From Anaerolineae bacterium (GTDB lineage: Bacteria; Chloroflexota; Anaerolineae; Promineifilales; Promineifilaceae), in contig JAHDWK010000039.1 in assembly GCA_023382655.1 (NCBI GenBank), forward strand, positions 1-52,926: DNA of 52,926 nucleotides, in the 5' to 3' direction. Numbering within the stretch: the stretch's first letter is position 1; each line of letters begins with the position of its first letter. Under the pieces are notes generated by a model. The model searched no databases. It was not told where the DNA came from and was given only the letters and a program-made list of their open reading frames with translations. Positions 16,947-26,800 of this stretch are shown piece after piece. Made by a program: the position numbers and the translations under genes.

Positions 16947-18077
16947 ATGAAAGTTGAAATTGTCAGCATTGGCACGGAACTGCTGGTGAGTGACATTCTG
17001 GACACGAACTCTGCTTTTGTATCACGCAGCCTGCGCGAAGTAAAAGTAGATTTAACGTGCAAGGTGACGGTGGGGGATGACCCGGACATGATAGCTGATG
17101 CTTTCCGGGCCGCCTTACGGCGGGCAGATGTAGTTATTTCCACGGGGGGATTGGGGACAGGCCGGGATGATTTTACGCGCCAGGCGGTCACGGCCGTGAC
17201 CGACCGTGAATTATTGCCAGAATTCCCTGGCATAGCTGACGCCAGAGTGCTGGGCGATGCTTCCACCCACATGTGCGGCATTCTGATGGAAGAAGAAGCC
17301 GGGACGCTGATTTGTTTGCCCGGCAACCGGCGGGAAATGTCTTATCTTTTAGAGACTGAGGTGTTGCCCTATTTACGCCAACAAATCCATAGCGAAACCA
17401 AAGATGGTTGGGCCTTGTTGCGCAGCGTGGGGCTGATGGAAAGCAATTTGAAACAAGAGTTAGCCGACCTGGCCACAGACCCCCAACACCGGGTGACGTT
17501 TGACTCTTTTGCCGGGCAAACCAACATACGCCTGTGGGTGCAGGCCAATTCAGACGAAGAGGTACAAAACGAACTGCGCCGGATGACGGCCGTGGTGCGC
17601 GAACGGTTGGGCGATCATATTTATGGCACCGAAGCTGACCGGCTGGAAGATGTTGTTCTGAACGCCCTCATTCATAACGGCGTCAAACTCTCGTTAATGG
17701 AGTGTTATACCAATCAGATTATGGCGGATACCTTAAACAGGCTGCCAGGCAGTGACAAAGTCATCAAGGTGATGCCCTGGCAAACCTGGTATGAAGCCGC
17801 CGACAAACTCCACCTGGAGGCAGTGACGCAGCACAATCTGACGCAATGGTGCCGTCTGGCTGCGGAAAAGCTGGTGGAACATTCTGAAGATATGCTGGGT
17901 TTGGTCGTTTACAGCCATATGACGCAAGGTGGCGTGCAAATTCTGGTGACGCTGGCCTCGCCGCATGGCGCTTCGGTCACACAACGCTCGTTTGGCGGTC
18001 ACCCCGATAACATTGACCAGTGGGCGCTGACGTTGGGTCTGAGCCATTTACGGCGCTGGTTATTAGTCCATTATTAG
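16947..18077 (+). CDS. cinA: CinA-like protein with degenerate nicotinamide-nucleotide amidase domain
   Basis: The N-terminal 170 residues are a clear MoCF/COG1058 domain: IVSIGTELLVSDILDTNS, then STGGLGTGRDD and CLPGNRREM. In CinA this part hydrolyses ADP-ribose and related pyrophosphates. The C-terminal domain is recognisable by position but diverged: where active NMN amidases have a GESCTGG-like loop, this protein has LMECYTNQIMADTL, and the glycine-rich GIAGPGG segment is replaced by SHMTQGG. Amidase activity is therefore doubtful. The start is the ATG 16947 (MKVEIVSIG), which fits the family; an upstream in-frame ATG at 16890 adds a foreign sequence. Confidence 0.88.
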   Translation: MKVEIVSIGTELLVSDILDTNSAFVSRSLREVKVDLTCKVTVGDDPDMIADAFRAALRRADVVISTGGLGTGRDDFTRQAVTAVTDRELLPEFPGIADARVLGDASTHMCGILMEEEAGTLICLPGNRREMSYLLETEVLPYLRQQIHSETKDGWALLRSVGLMESNLKQELADLATDPQHRVTFDSFAGQTNIRLWVQANSDEEVQNELRRMTAVVRERLGDHIYGTEADRLEDVVLNALIHNGVKLSLMECYTNQIMADTLNRLPGSDKVIKVMPWQTWYEAADKLHLEAVTQHNLTQWCRLAAEKLVEHSEDMLGLVVYSHMTQGGVQILVTLASPHGASVTQRSFGGHPDNIDQWALTLGLSHLRRWLLVHY

Positions 18078-18175
18078 CAGTTACGGCCGTCGCGCTTCCC
18101 CTAGCACCCCTCTTTTTTGTGCCGGGTTATCATTACAGGTCTATCAATGAGCAATCTCATCAAAGGAAACGAGTA

Positions 18176-19471
18176 ATGCATATTGGCATGGTAACGGCTA
18201 TTTACAAGCCTGTCGTCAATGGGGTGACGCGCATGGTGGAACTGTACCGGCAGCATCTGGAAGCCGCCGGGTATGAAGTGACCATCTTTACACTGGGCGC
18301 GCCTGATCCTGACGATGACGATCACATCATCCGCTCTCCCGGTTTTCAGGTGAGCGACCGGGGATATTACCTGACCCCCGGCTTCTCCCGCGAGGCGCAA
18401 AAACGGATGCGTCAGATGGATATTTTGCACTCACACCACCTCATCATGGGGGTTGAAATGGCGCACCGCTACGGCCGTTGCCCCGTCATCTACACCAACC
18501 ATACCCGCTACGACCTCTACGGTCACGCCATTTTGAGCCTGCCCCAACCTGCTGCCGACGCCATCTTGCGCCAACTCTGGCCTGATTTCTGTGACTATGC
18601 CGATACCGTTATTGCCCCGTCAGAAAGTATGCGCCAGATCATGCTCGATTTTGGTGTGCGCGCCCCCACCATTACCATTGAAAATGGGGTGGAACTGCAA
18701 CCATTTCACCAGCCACCCAACCCGCGCCGCAAAGCCGATTTTGGCCTGCCGGACACGGCCGTTCTCCTCATTTACGTCGGTCGTCTGGCGCCTGAGAAAA
18801 ACCTGGATGGTCTGATTGACCAGTTTGCCATTGCCGCCGACGTGGCCCCCGATTTGCACCTGCTGCTGGTAGGAGATGGCCTGAGCCGGGAGATGTTGGC
18901 CGCGCAGGTTAATCAATTGGGATTGCAAGATCGTGTTCATTTCACCGGCCCCGTGCCGGTGCCTGAAGTACCCAACTACATGGCCGCCGCCGACATCTTT
19001 GTTACCGCCTCAGTTTCGGAAGTGCATCCACTCACGGTGATTGAGGCTATGGCCGTCGGGCTGCCGGTGGTCGCCGTTTCGTCGCCGGGCATCAGCGATA
19101 GTGTGGAATCGGGCCGCACCGGACTGCTGACTACCCGGCCAGACGGTGGGCTGGCGGCGGCTATGGTGGGACTGGCTCTGAATCCGGCGCAGCGCGCCCA
19201 GATGAGCGCCGCCGCCCGCGCCATCAGTGACCGCTATGATATTCGCCGCACCGTGACCTTGACGCAGGAGGTGTATGAGCGGCTACACGCCGAACGCCCC
19301 GATTTACGGCGCAAACAGCCACACGGCCGTCGTTATCTCTACCGGCAACGTGTGCAATCCACCCTGAACCGCATCTTCAAACCGGAAGAAGGCGAACATC
19401 CACTGCCAAACTGGTTTGCCCCAGAATTTTGGCTGCGTGACCGGCGGGATCAACATGACCAGTGGAAGTGA
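18176..19471 (+). CDS. Family 4 glycosyltransferase
   Basis: The 431 residues follow the GT-B fold of GT4 enzymes: MHIGMVTAIYKPVVNGVTR at the start, NHTRYDLYGHAI, a donor-site YVGRLAPEKNLDGLI and the C-terminal EAMAVGLPVVAV with the nucleotide-sugar-binding glutamates. The closest style is the diglucosyl/mannosyl diacylglycerol or phosphatidylinositol mannosyltransferase group, so lipid glycosylation is likely but unproven. AAAGGA lies before the ATG at 18176; the frame is open further upstream without support. Its 3' end overlaps yraN by 17 bases. Confidence 0.92.
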   Translation: MHIGMVTAIYKPVVNGVTRMVELYRQHLEAAGYEVTIFTLGAPDPDDDDHIIRSPGFQVSDRGYYLTPGFSREAQKRMRQMDILHSHHLIMGVEMAHRYGRCPVIYTNHTRYDLYGHAILSLPQPAADAILRQLWPDFCDYADTVIAPSESMRQIMLDFGVRAPTITIENGVELQPFHQPPNPRRKADFGLPDTAVLLIYVGRLAPEKNLDGLIDQFAIAADVAPDLHLLLVGDGLSREMLAAQVNQLGLQDRVHFTGPVPVPEVPNYMAAADIFVTASVSEVHPLTVIEAMAVGLPVVAVSSPGISDSVESGRTGLLTTRPDGGLAAAMVGLALNPAQRAQMSAAARAISDRYDIRRTVTLTQEVYERLHAERPDLRRKQPHGRRYLYRQRVQSTLNRIFKPEEGEHPLPNWFAPEFWLRDRRDQHDQWK

Positions 19472-19862
19472 GCGCCCGGCGGGTGACGGCCGTCAGCCCG
19501 ACGGCCGTAAAAAGCTGGGCGCCTGGGGTGAACGAGTGGCAGCCACCCATCTGGAAAGCCAGGGCTACCGCCTCATCGCCCGCAACTGGCGCTGCCGTCA
19601 CGGCGAAATTGACCTTATTGCCCAGGCCGGTGACCTGGTTTTGTTTGTGGAAGTGAAGACCCGGCGTGGCCGCGATATGGGAGCGCCGGAGGAAGGGTTA
19701 ACCCCCGCCAAATCTCGCAAACTCATCGCCCTGGCCGAAACTTATATGGCCGAACATGACCTGGATGCCGACTGGCGCATTGATCTGGTGGCGGTGGAAC
19801 TGGACAAATCTGGCAAATTGCTGCGCTGTGAGCATATTCCCAACGCCGTGTTGGGGTGGTGA
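19455..19862 (+). CDS. YraN/UPF0102 family nuclease-fold protein
   Basis: The 135 residues have the family core: GAWGERVAATHLESQGY, NWRCRHGEIDLIA and FVEVKTRRG, with the Glu, Asp and ExK residues of a Holliday-junction-resolvase-like fold. Two ACGGCCGT copies lie in the first 50 bases. The ATG at 19455 overlaps the glycosyltransferase end, suggesting coupled translation; ATG 19416 is an alternative. The stop TGA is the first of a run of GGTGA words forming the next spacer. Confidence 0.9.
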   Translation: MTSGSERPAGDGRQPDGRKKLGAWGERVAATHLESQGYRLIARNWRCRHGEIDLIAQAGDLVLFVEVKTRRGRDMGAPEEGLTPAKSRKLIALAETYMAEHDLDADWRIDLVAVELDKSGKLLRCEHIPNAVLGW

Positions 19863-19936
19863 GAGGATGAGCGGGTGAAGGGGTGACAAGGTGACAAGGT
19901 GAGGTGATCAATTACCCAATTACCCAACTACCTTCC
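19860..19936. repeat. GGTGACAAGGTGA and CAATTACC word repeats
   Basis: GGTGA-type words repeat from the yraN stop codon onward (19860-19908), then CAATTACCCAATTACCCAACTACC follows. The repeats lead straight into the miaA reading frame. Confidence 0.6.
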
Positions 19937-19943
19937 TCCTCTG

Positions 19944-20858
19944 TTGGTGCTGGTGGGAGCAACGGCCGTGGGCAAAACCGCCCTCTCTCTCGCCTTAGCC
20001 ACCCAATTTGCTGGTGAAATTGTCTCCGCCGATTCGCGCTTGTTTTACCAGGGCATGGACATTGGCACGGCCAAACCAACAGTGGCGGAACGCATGGCCG
20101 TGCCCCACCACCTGATTGACATTTGTGATCCCCATGAAACGCTCTCGCTGGGGGCGTATCAAAAACTGGCTTATCAGACGATAGATGTGGTTCACGGACA
20201 CGGCCGTTTGCCTATTCTGGTTGGGGGTACGGGCCAATACGTCAAAGCGGTCATTGAAGGGTGGGGCATTCCCGCCGTTGCGCCGCAGCCAGCTTTGCGT
20301 GAGGTTCTGTCCCGGCTGGATGGCGAGGAATTGGCGCGTTGGCTGCGCATGTTAGACCCCGCCAGCCAAATTGACCCGCGCAATACCCGCCGCGTCATTC
20401 GCGCTTTGGAAGTGACGCTGGTCAGCGGTATGCCCATTTCTGTTTTGCAACGCAAGACGCCGCCACCGTATACCATCAAAGTGATTGGCCTTTACTGGGA
20501 ACGGGCGGCGCATTTTGCCCGTATTGACGCCAGAGTGGATGAGATGATGGCCGCCGGTCTGTTGGCGGAGTTGGAGGGGCTGCGGGCAGCGGGTTACGGC
20601 CGTGCCCTACCGGCCATGAGCGGCCTGGGCTACCAGCAGTTGTGGGCCTATCTGGACGGGGAGATGGATTTGGACACGGCCGTGGAACGCATCAAATTTG
20701 AAACCCACCGTTTTGCCCGTCACCAGGCGGCCTGGTTCCGCCGCGACGACCCCACCATCACCTGGTTCGACGCCGCCCAACCGGATGCGGAAACGGCCGT
20801 AGCCAACTATGTGGCTACGTGGCTCTCCCCCCGTAATCCGAAGCCCGAAGTCCGTTAG
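19944..20858 (+). CDS. miaA: tRNA dimethylallyltransferase
   Basis: MiaA prenylates A37 of tRNAs that read UNN codons. All signatures are present: P-loop GATAVGKT at the N-terminus, DSRLFYQGMDIGTAKPT, PHHLID, GGTGQYVKAVIEG, DPRNTRRVIRALEV and FARHQAAWFR. The frame has no ATG: TTG 19944 is the first usable start, and the frame is open back to 19908 through the CAATTACC repeat (an ATT at 19911 is possible). The residues just before the TTG (PPLL) are also typical of MiaA, so the true start may be slightly upstream. No ribosome-binding site is visible. Confidence 0.94.
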   Translation: MVLVGATAVGKTALSLALATQFAGEIVSADSRLFYQGMDIGTAKPTVAERMAVPHHLIDICDPHETLSLGAYQKLAYQTIDVVHGHGRLPILVGGTGQYVKAVIEGWGIPAVAPQPALREVLSRLDGEELARWLRMLDPASQIDPRNTRRVIRALEVTLVSGMPISVLQRKTPPPYTIKVIGLYWERAAHFARIDARVDEMMAAGLLAELEGLRAAGYGRALPAMSGLGYQQLWAYLDGEMDLDTAVERIKFETHRFARHQAAWFRRDDPTITWFDAAQPDAETAVANYVATWLSPRNPKPEVR

Positions 20859-20896
20859 CCGATTTCGAACGAGACTTCGGGCTTCGAACATGTAAT

Positions 20897-23800
20897 TTAC
20901 CGCTGCACAAACGGCAAGAAGACCTGCCCTTGAATGATGATGTAATCCTCTAAAGTCTCCGTAGTGTGACCTGTGGCGTTAAACACCGTTAAAGATACGG
21001 TGTAACGTCCGGCGACTTCATAGCGATGTGTGGGATTCTCTTCGGTGCTGGTTGTGCCATCGCCAAATTCCCATAAATAGCCGGTTATCTGCGCCTCTCG
21101 CTGAGTTGTGTTGACAAATGTTACTTCCAAGGGTGCATCGCCACTGATCGGAGAGGCGTGGAATACAGGAATTGCTGCCGGGCCAATGTAGGTGCTGCGC
21201 CGGGATTCAAAGGCATCAATGAGGTAAATTCCTCGCGTTCCTGTATCAATGCCATTCAATGGCCCCAGGCGCGCTTCATCCACACGGCGTGTATCATTAT
21301 CAATACCGGATTGGGTTTGGAGCAACACATCATCTACCCAAAGCGTCATATACCCATCATTAGCGCCAGGAGCTGTTGCTGCGCGCCAATCAATTTCGAT
21401 GAAATGTAAGGTATCGGCAATGATGTGCGTACTGCTGGAGATGAAGCTCCCGGCGTCGTTACGGATCTGCATCAGAAGCTGGTAGGAGCCGGCCGAGTAG
21501 GACAACATAAGACGGAAGCTCTCAGTACCCGCACCTCGACCACTAAAGATAAAATGATTGTTGCCAGTGGCCATGGCGATAGAGTTGGGGTCAAAGTAGA
21601 AACGCGCCCGGTAACGCGGCTCACTAACCGGCGTATCGTCCTGAACGTACATGGAATTATTGTCGTTAATATTGGCCTGTAAACCGAAGCTGCCAACCAG
21701 AGCTGCGGTTGGGTTGACGCTCAGATCGCCGCCATCGTTGACGTTCGATGACCAGGCAGACATATCACCGGACTCAAACCCGTCAGCAAATATCAGGTCA
21801 TTGGGTGGTGGCGTAGGCGTTGGTGGTATTGGTGTATCGGTCGGTGTTGGTGGCACGGGTGTGTCAGTGGGCGTAGGCGGTACGGGCGTGTTGGTTGGTG
21901 TCGGTGTGTCCGTAGGTGTAGGTGATGGTGTGGGGGTGTTGGTGGGCGTCGACGTCGGACCACCTGGCGCAAACGGATAGCGTCGGGTGATTTCTTCCAG
22001 AACCAGTTCGCTGATCACGGCCGTATCCCCCATCGGATTCAGCCGTTCCACCGCCAGCAGCACGTCACCATCGGTATAGGCTGTCAGTGGTAACTGCTGT
22101 AAGCTGTAAGAAGCGGTTGGCCCCAGCGTAACAGTTTCACCGACCGTGCTGTCGAACAGAATGCGCTGCTGCCGGCCAACCCCATCCCCTTCATAGAATG
22201 TAAGCCGCACATTGTAACTAACGGCCGTCTCCAAACCCGTCAATCGGTAGCGAATCTGTCCATTTTCACTAAAGCGCACCGTCTGTTCCGGGCTGTTACC
22301 CCAGCCGTTGAAGCCATCAGACGGCCAGGTAGCATCGTAACCGCAGCCATTCACGGCCGTCCACGCCTCTTCCGCCGGGCCGCTGTCCCGGTAGCAATAA
22401 CGAATCTCTTGCAGGTCAATCAGGTTGACGATGGGGCCGCCAAAACCATCGGCGCGTTGGATGGAGAGCGTCACCGTGCCATCGGCGTAATCCACCGGCT
22501 CCAACAGCAGGGAAACGGTTTGCAGATTGGTGGTGATCTGAACGGGTTCAATAACCCCGGGTAAGGCGGTGGTATCGGCCATCGGCCGCCCATCTACAAA
22601 CAGGTTCACCCACCGCTCACCGCTACACAGGGCAAAAGTCAGGTCTAAGTGATAACGGCGACCGGGCAGTAAGTTATCAAATCGGTAATCAATCGTTTCC
22701 GTACTGCTGCCCTGGCGATAGGTCTGTTCGGGGTCGTTGCCGCAGCCGGTCACGGCCGTACCCTCTGTCAGCCGCCCATACCCCAACGCCGCGCTGTAAG
22801 CCGGGTCTACCGTGCCGCCCGCGTCTACCGTCAGACTATCCCAACCGACAACGGCCGTTTGGCTCAGGGCATTGTTGGTTTCGTCCGCTTCCACCAAGTG
22901 GTCGCCAGGGTCGGCGGCGACGGACAACAACTGTGGGCCAACCTGGGATGGCGTCCATGACCAGGAAGCCGTCACCGCGCTAAACGCCGACACATCTACC
23001 GTATCCGTGGCCACGGCCGTGCCCGTCAACGGTGTGCCCGCATAAAGTGTCACCGGAATACCGGTCACGTCTGCTTCGCCGTCGTTGGTGATGACGGCCG
23101 TGACCGTCACCGCTTCATCCACCCGTACCTCCGGTATGGTCAGTGTGAGCGGCATCAGATCGGGTTTTTTGCGCACGATGGCCGCTGCTGACTGGTTGTT
23201 GTTACTCTCATTGCTTTCGGCCAGCGCTGCCGAGGCGTCAGCCACAACGACAATGGTTTGCGGGCCAAGCAGTCCGGTGGTATCCCACACCACGCTCTGT
23301 ACCGGCGAAGCGGCCCCGGCGGCCAGAGTGGGGATAAAGGTGGAATCAATGAGCGTGCCGCCCTCGTCCGGGTCGCCGTTGTAGAAGGCGACGACGAAGT
23401 TTTCAGCAGCGTGGCTGCCGGTGTTGCTGATAACGGCCGTCAACGTCACGGGCGTGCCTTCGGCGATGTTGTCGGCTGGCGCGCCGCCCAGCGGACTAAT
23501 AGTTAGGGCCGTGGGCTGCACATCAGCATCGGCTGCCGGGGTAGCCGCCAGATTAAACAGGAAGATGTCGCCCGTGGTATTGAGGTTGACGCGAATGGGA
23601 ACCAACACGGTGCCATCTGGTTCTGGTGTCTGACTGGCAAGATAGGCGTTTAGCGGCACAGCCAGATTGGGCGACGTATGGCTGATAGGTTGGGTGGTGG
23701 CACTAACTGTCCAATCGGCGGTGCCATCATTCCCTATGTCCAGCGCGATGGAGGAGGAAGAAACCCCTAAGTTTTCCAACAGCACATCCAATGTCACGTT

Positions 23801-26800
23801 TTCATAAACCCGCTTGGGCAATTGCACTGAGAAAAGCTGATTACCTCCGGTCGTATTGGCGCTACGCTGTCCAAACTGGATCATATATCGGGCATTGCCC
23901 CCATCGATAATATCCTCCGGCAGTGTCAATTCTATATTCGGACTACCTGGGAGCTGACGGATTATGTAACAACTGATGTCTGCGTATTGGGCCAAGGGGT
24001 TTGTCGCACCAGTTATCGGTTCACAGTGGCTTATGTGGATTCTCCCATATCCCCCATTACCCCCTGGACGTGATCCATTGCCTGGACCTCCTGTTCCTCC
24101 ATTCGCCGTCACAAGGTTATTACCAACAGAACCAGATCGTAAAGTCAGTTTTATTGTCCCTCCCGAACCACCACCACCACCGCCTTGATCCAGACCCCCC
24201 GCGATCCCATTTGCACCATTAGAAGTTATCCCTCCTGCAACACTCAGATTTTTAATATTGACAATGATAATGCCGCCCCCGCGGCTACCATTTCCCCCTC
24301 CATTAACGGCATCACCAACACCACCACCACCGCCACCACTACCCAGGTAAATCTGGTCCAAATCAGCCGTGCCATACACTTGTCCAGGATTGCCACCTCT
24401 ATTATTTTCACCTCCACCCTCCATACCATTGGTCCCATAACCACCACCGCCGCCACCAGCTCCCCAATCATTAGGAATAAAACTTCCGCCACCACCGCCA
24501 CCTAAGTTAGGTGGTTCACCAATGACGCCAGTTCCATAATAGCTCTCCCCTTGTTGTCCATTAATGTTTATTCCAAAAGCACTCCCACGTGGTCCGCCTC
24601 TGAATCCTGCCCCATTAGTAGTGATCGCCCCATTTATGCTGACATCCCCGTTTGCCAGAAATGCCACTATGCCCCCACTATTGCCATTCCAATTGTTAGC
24701 GGTCAGTGTCCCTCCGCTTTGTACAGTCACGTTTCGAAATTGGGGCACCCTTATTACTTGGGCGACTCCACCGAATATGCGCAATGAAGAAACCGTTTCA
24801 TTTCCAATGGAATTGCCACTCAAGTTCGGATCATCACTAGTGAACGCTTCAGAAACACCCTCAAAGTTACAATATTCATAAACGACGATAGTTGTATCCG
24901 GTACCACGGTGAGTGAGGATACTGTATTTTCTCCAATTGGATCATTGTTCAAACACTCATCGCTACCCGTAAAGGTTTGTGACACTCCTGAGTAATTAGG
25001 ATCTCGGTAAAGTGTTGCACTTCCCATTACGATATAGTTGTTTGAAATTTCTTGGGTAAGGGTAATAACATTAACTCCAGTATCGGAAACGGTTTGAATC
25101 TCAAACTGCCCTGCTGAAGGACCATTCATTTGTATGATTAATACCTTATCACCTTGATTAAATCCTGTCGTATTCGCCACAGGTAGAATGGATTCACCTG
25201 CATGTATATTTTCTATTAACCATGTATTGTCCGTATTGGCTACAACAGTATTACCAGAGGTGACAGTCAAATCCCCATTCCTTCCGTCTCCAAACATAGC
25301 TCCAGCTAACGTCTGCCCAGAAGTATCAAATCCATATTCCCCAACACCTAACAAAGTTGCCCCCTGCTCCGCATAAACGTACAGAGGTTGTATTTGGTTC
25401 GAGGGGGAGGTAATAGTGTGCGTAAAGGTGATAACTTCGTTGAAGTTATGGGGGCCTGGGACAAAAACATACTCATTCCAAGGCTGGTATGGGCTCACCG
25501 GGTGGACAGTAGCCTCGCCGTTGGGCGACACAATCGTTCCACTGATGGGGATGGCGACATTGGCCTGGTTAGGGTCGCTGGTGCGCAGGGTGAGGGTGCG
25601 CGTGAAGGGGCCGGCGGGGAAGTTGGCCGTGTCCAGCGTCAACGTAAAGGCGCGTATATTGGCCGGGGAGAGGGTACCGGCGGTTGTGCTGTCGGCTGCC
25701 AGCCCATTGTTCAGTCCGGTCAGGGCGTAGCGCAGGTTGCCCAGGCCGGTGTTCGCCAGGGTCAGTTGGGCAGTTAAGAGAGTGCCGGAAACCACCGTGC
25801 CCACACTCCAGGGGTTGGGGAAGGCGGGCAGCGTTGGCCCGGCCGTGGTGCCGGAGAGCCATTGGCCCGCGCTCAGGTGCGCCTCCGGCAGCGGATCAGG
25901 GCCGAAGGAGGCCAGGGGTCTGGCCGAGGAGTCAATAATGTTGCCCTGCGAATCGGTGAAGAAGGCCAGCAGGGTATATTCGGTGGGCGTAAAAACGTTG
26001 GTGTCCACTACCACCGGGATCACCGTCGGCCCGGTCTGCAACGTCTGGGTGAATACATCTTCCCGGTCTACATTCCCTTCCAGGTCAATATATTCCACAA
26101 ACAGGTGGCCGTCGGTAATGGGTGTACCATGCGGCGCGTTAAGGATGAAGTTGGCCTGGGTGGGGCTGGTGGAGGCGATGTCCACGCCCGGATCCGGGAT
26201 CATCTGCCCGGACAGGAAGGTGAGGTCGCTGTTGAGGTCGGTGAGCAGAGAGGCCGAGGGCAAAATGAAGCGATGGTTGCCCTGCGGGTCGTTGTAAGAA
26301 ACCACGATCACCGGTTCGGCCGCTTCGGGATCGTTGATGGTGTATTGGAAGGTATCACGCGGCGTCAGCGCCCGCACCACAAATTGTTCGCCGCCGTTCA
26401 CCGACCCGGTCTGGAAGCCGATCTCCACACCTTCGGCAATGGGCAGCGGCAGGGGGGCCTGGTAGCCACTACCAAAACTCACTGTGCCGCTGTTGGTACC
26501 ATCCGTCCAGTTAAAGTTCAGACTGCCGCTGCCAATGTTGCCACTGGTCTGGGCGGTAATGGTGTAGGTGCGGTCGGTATCGCCCAGGTAGTAGCCGGTG
26601 CTGTAAGGTTGCGCTCCACCCGTCCAACCTGTCAGGTCAGGCTGCAAAATGCGGTTGCCCAACACCACCTGCGCCCCGGCCGGGACACGGCCGCTACCGC
26701 CTATTATGCTGTCAGTAATTTCGGTCAAGCCATCGGGAGTGTACATCATTGTTTTGATGCTGAAGGCATCATAGTTACCAGTGTTCAGGAAGGTCATTAA

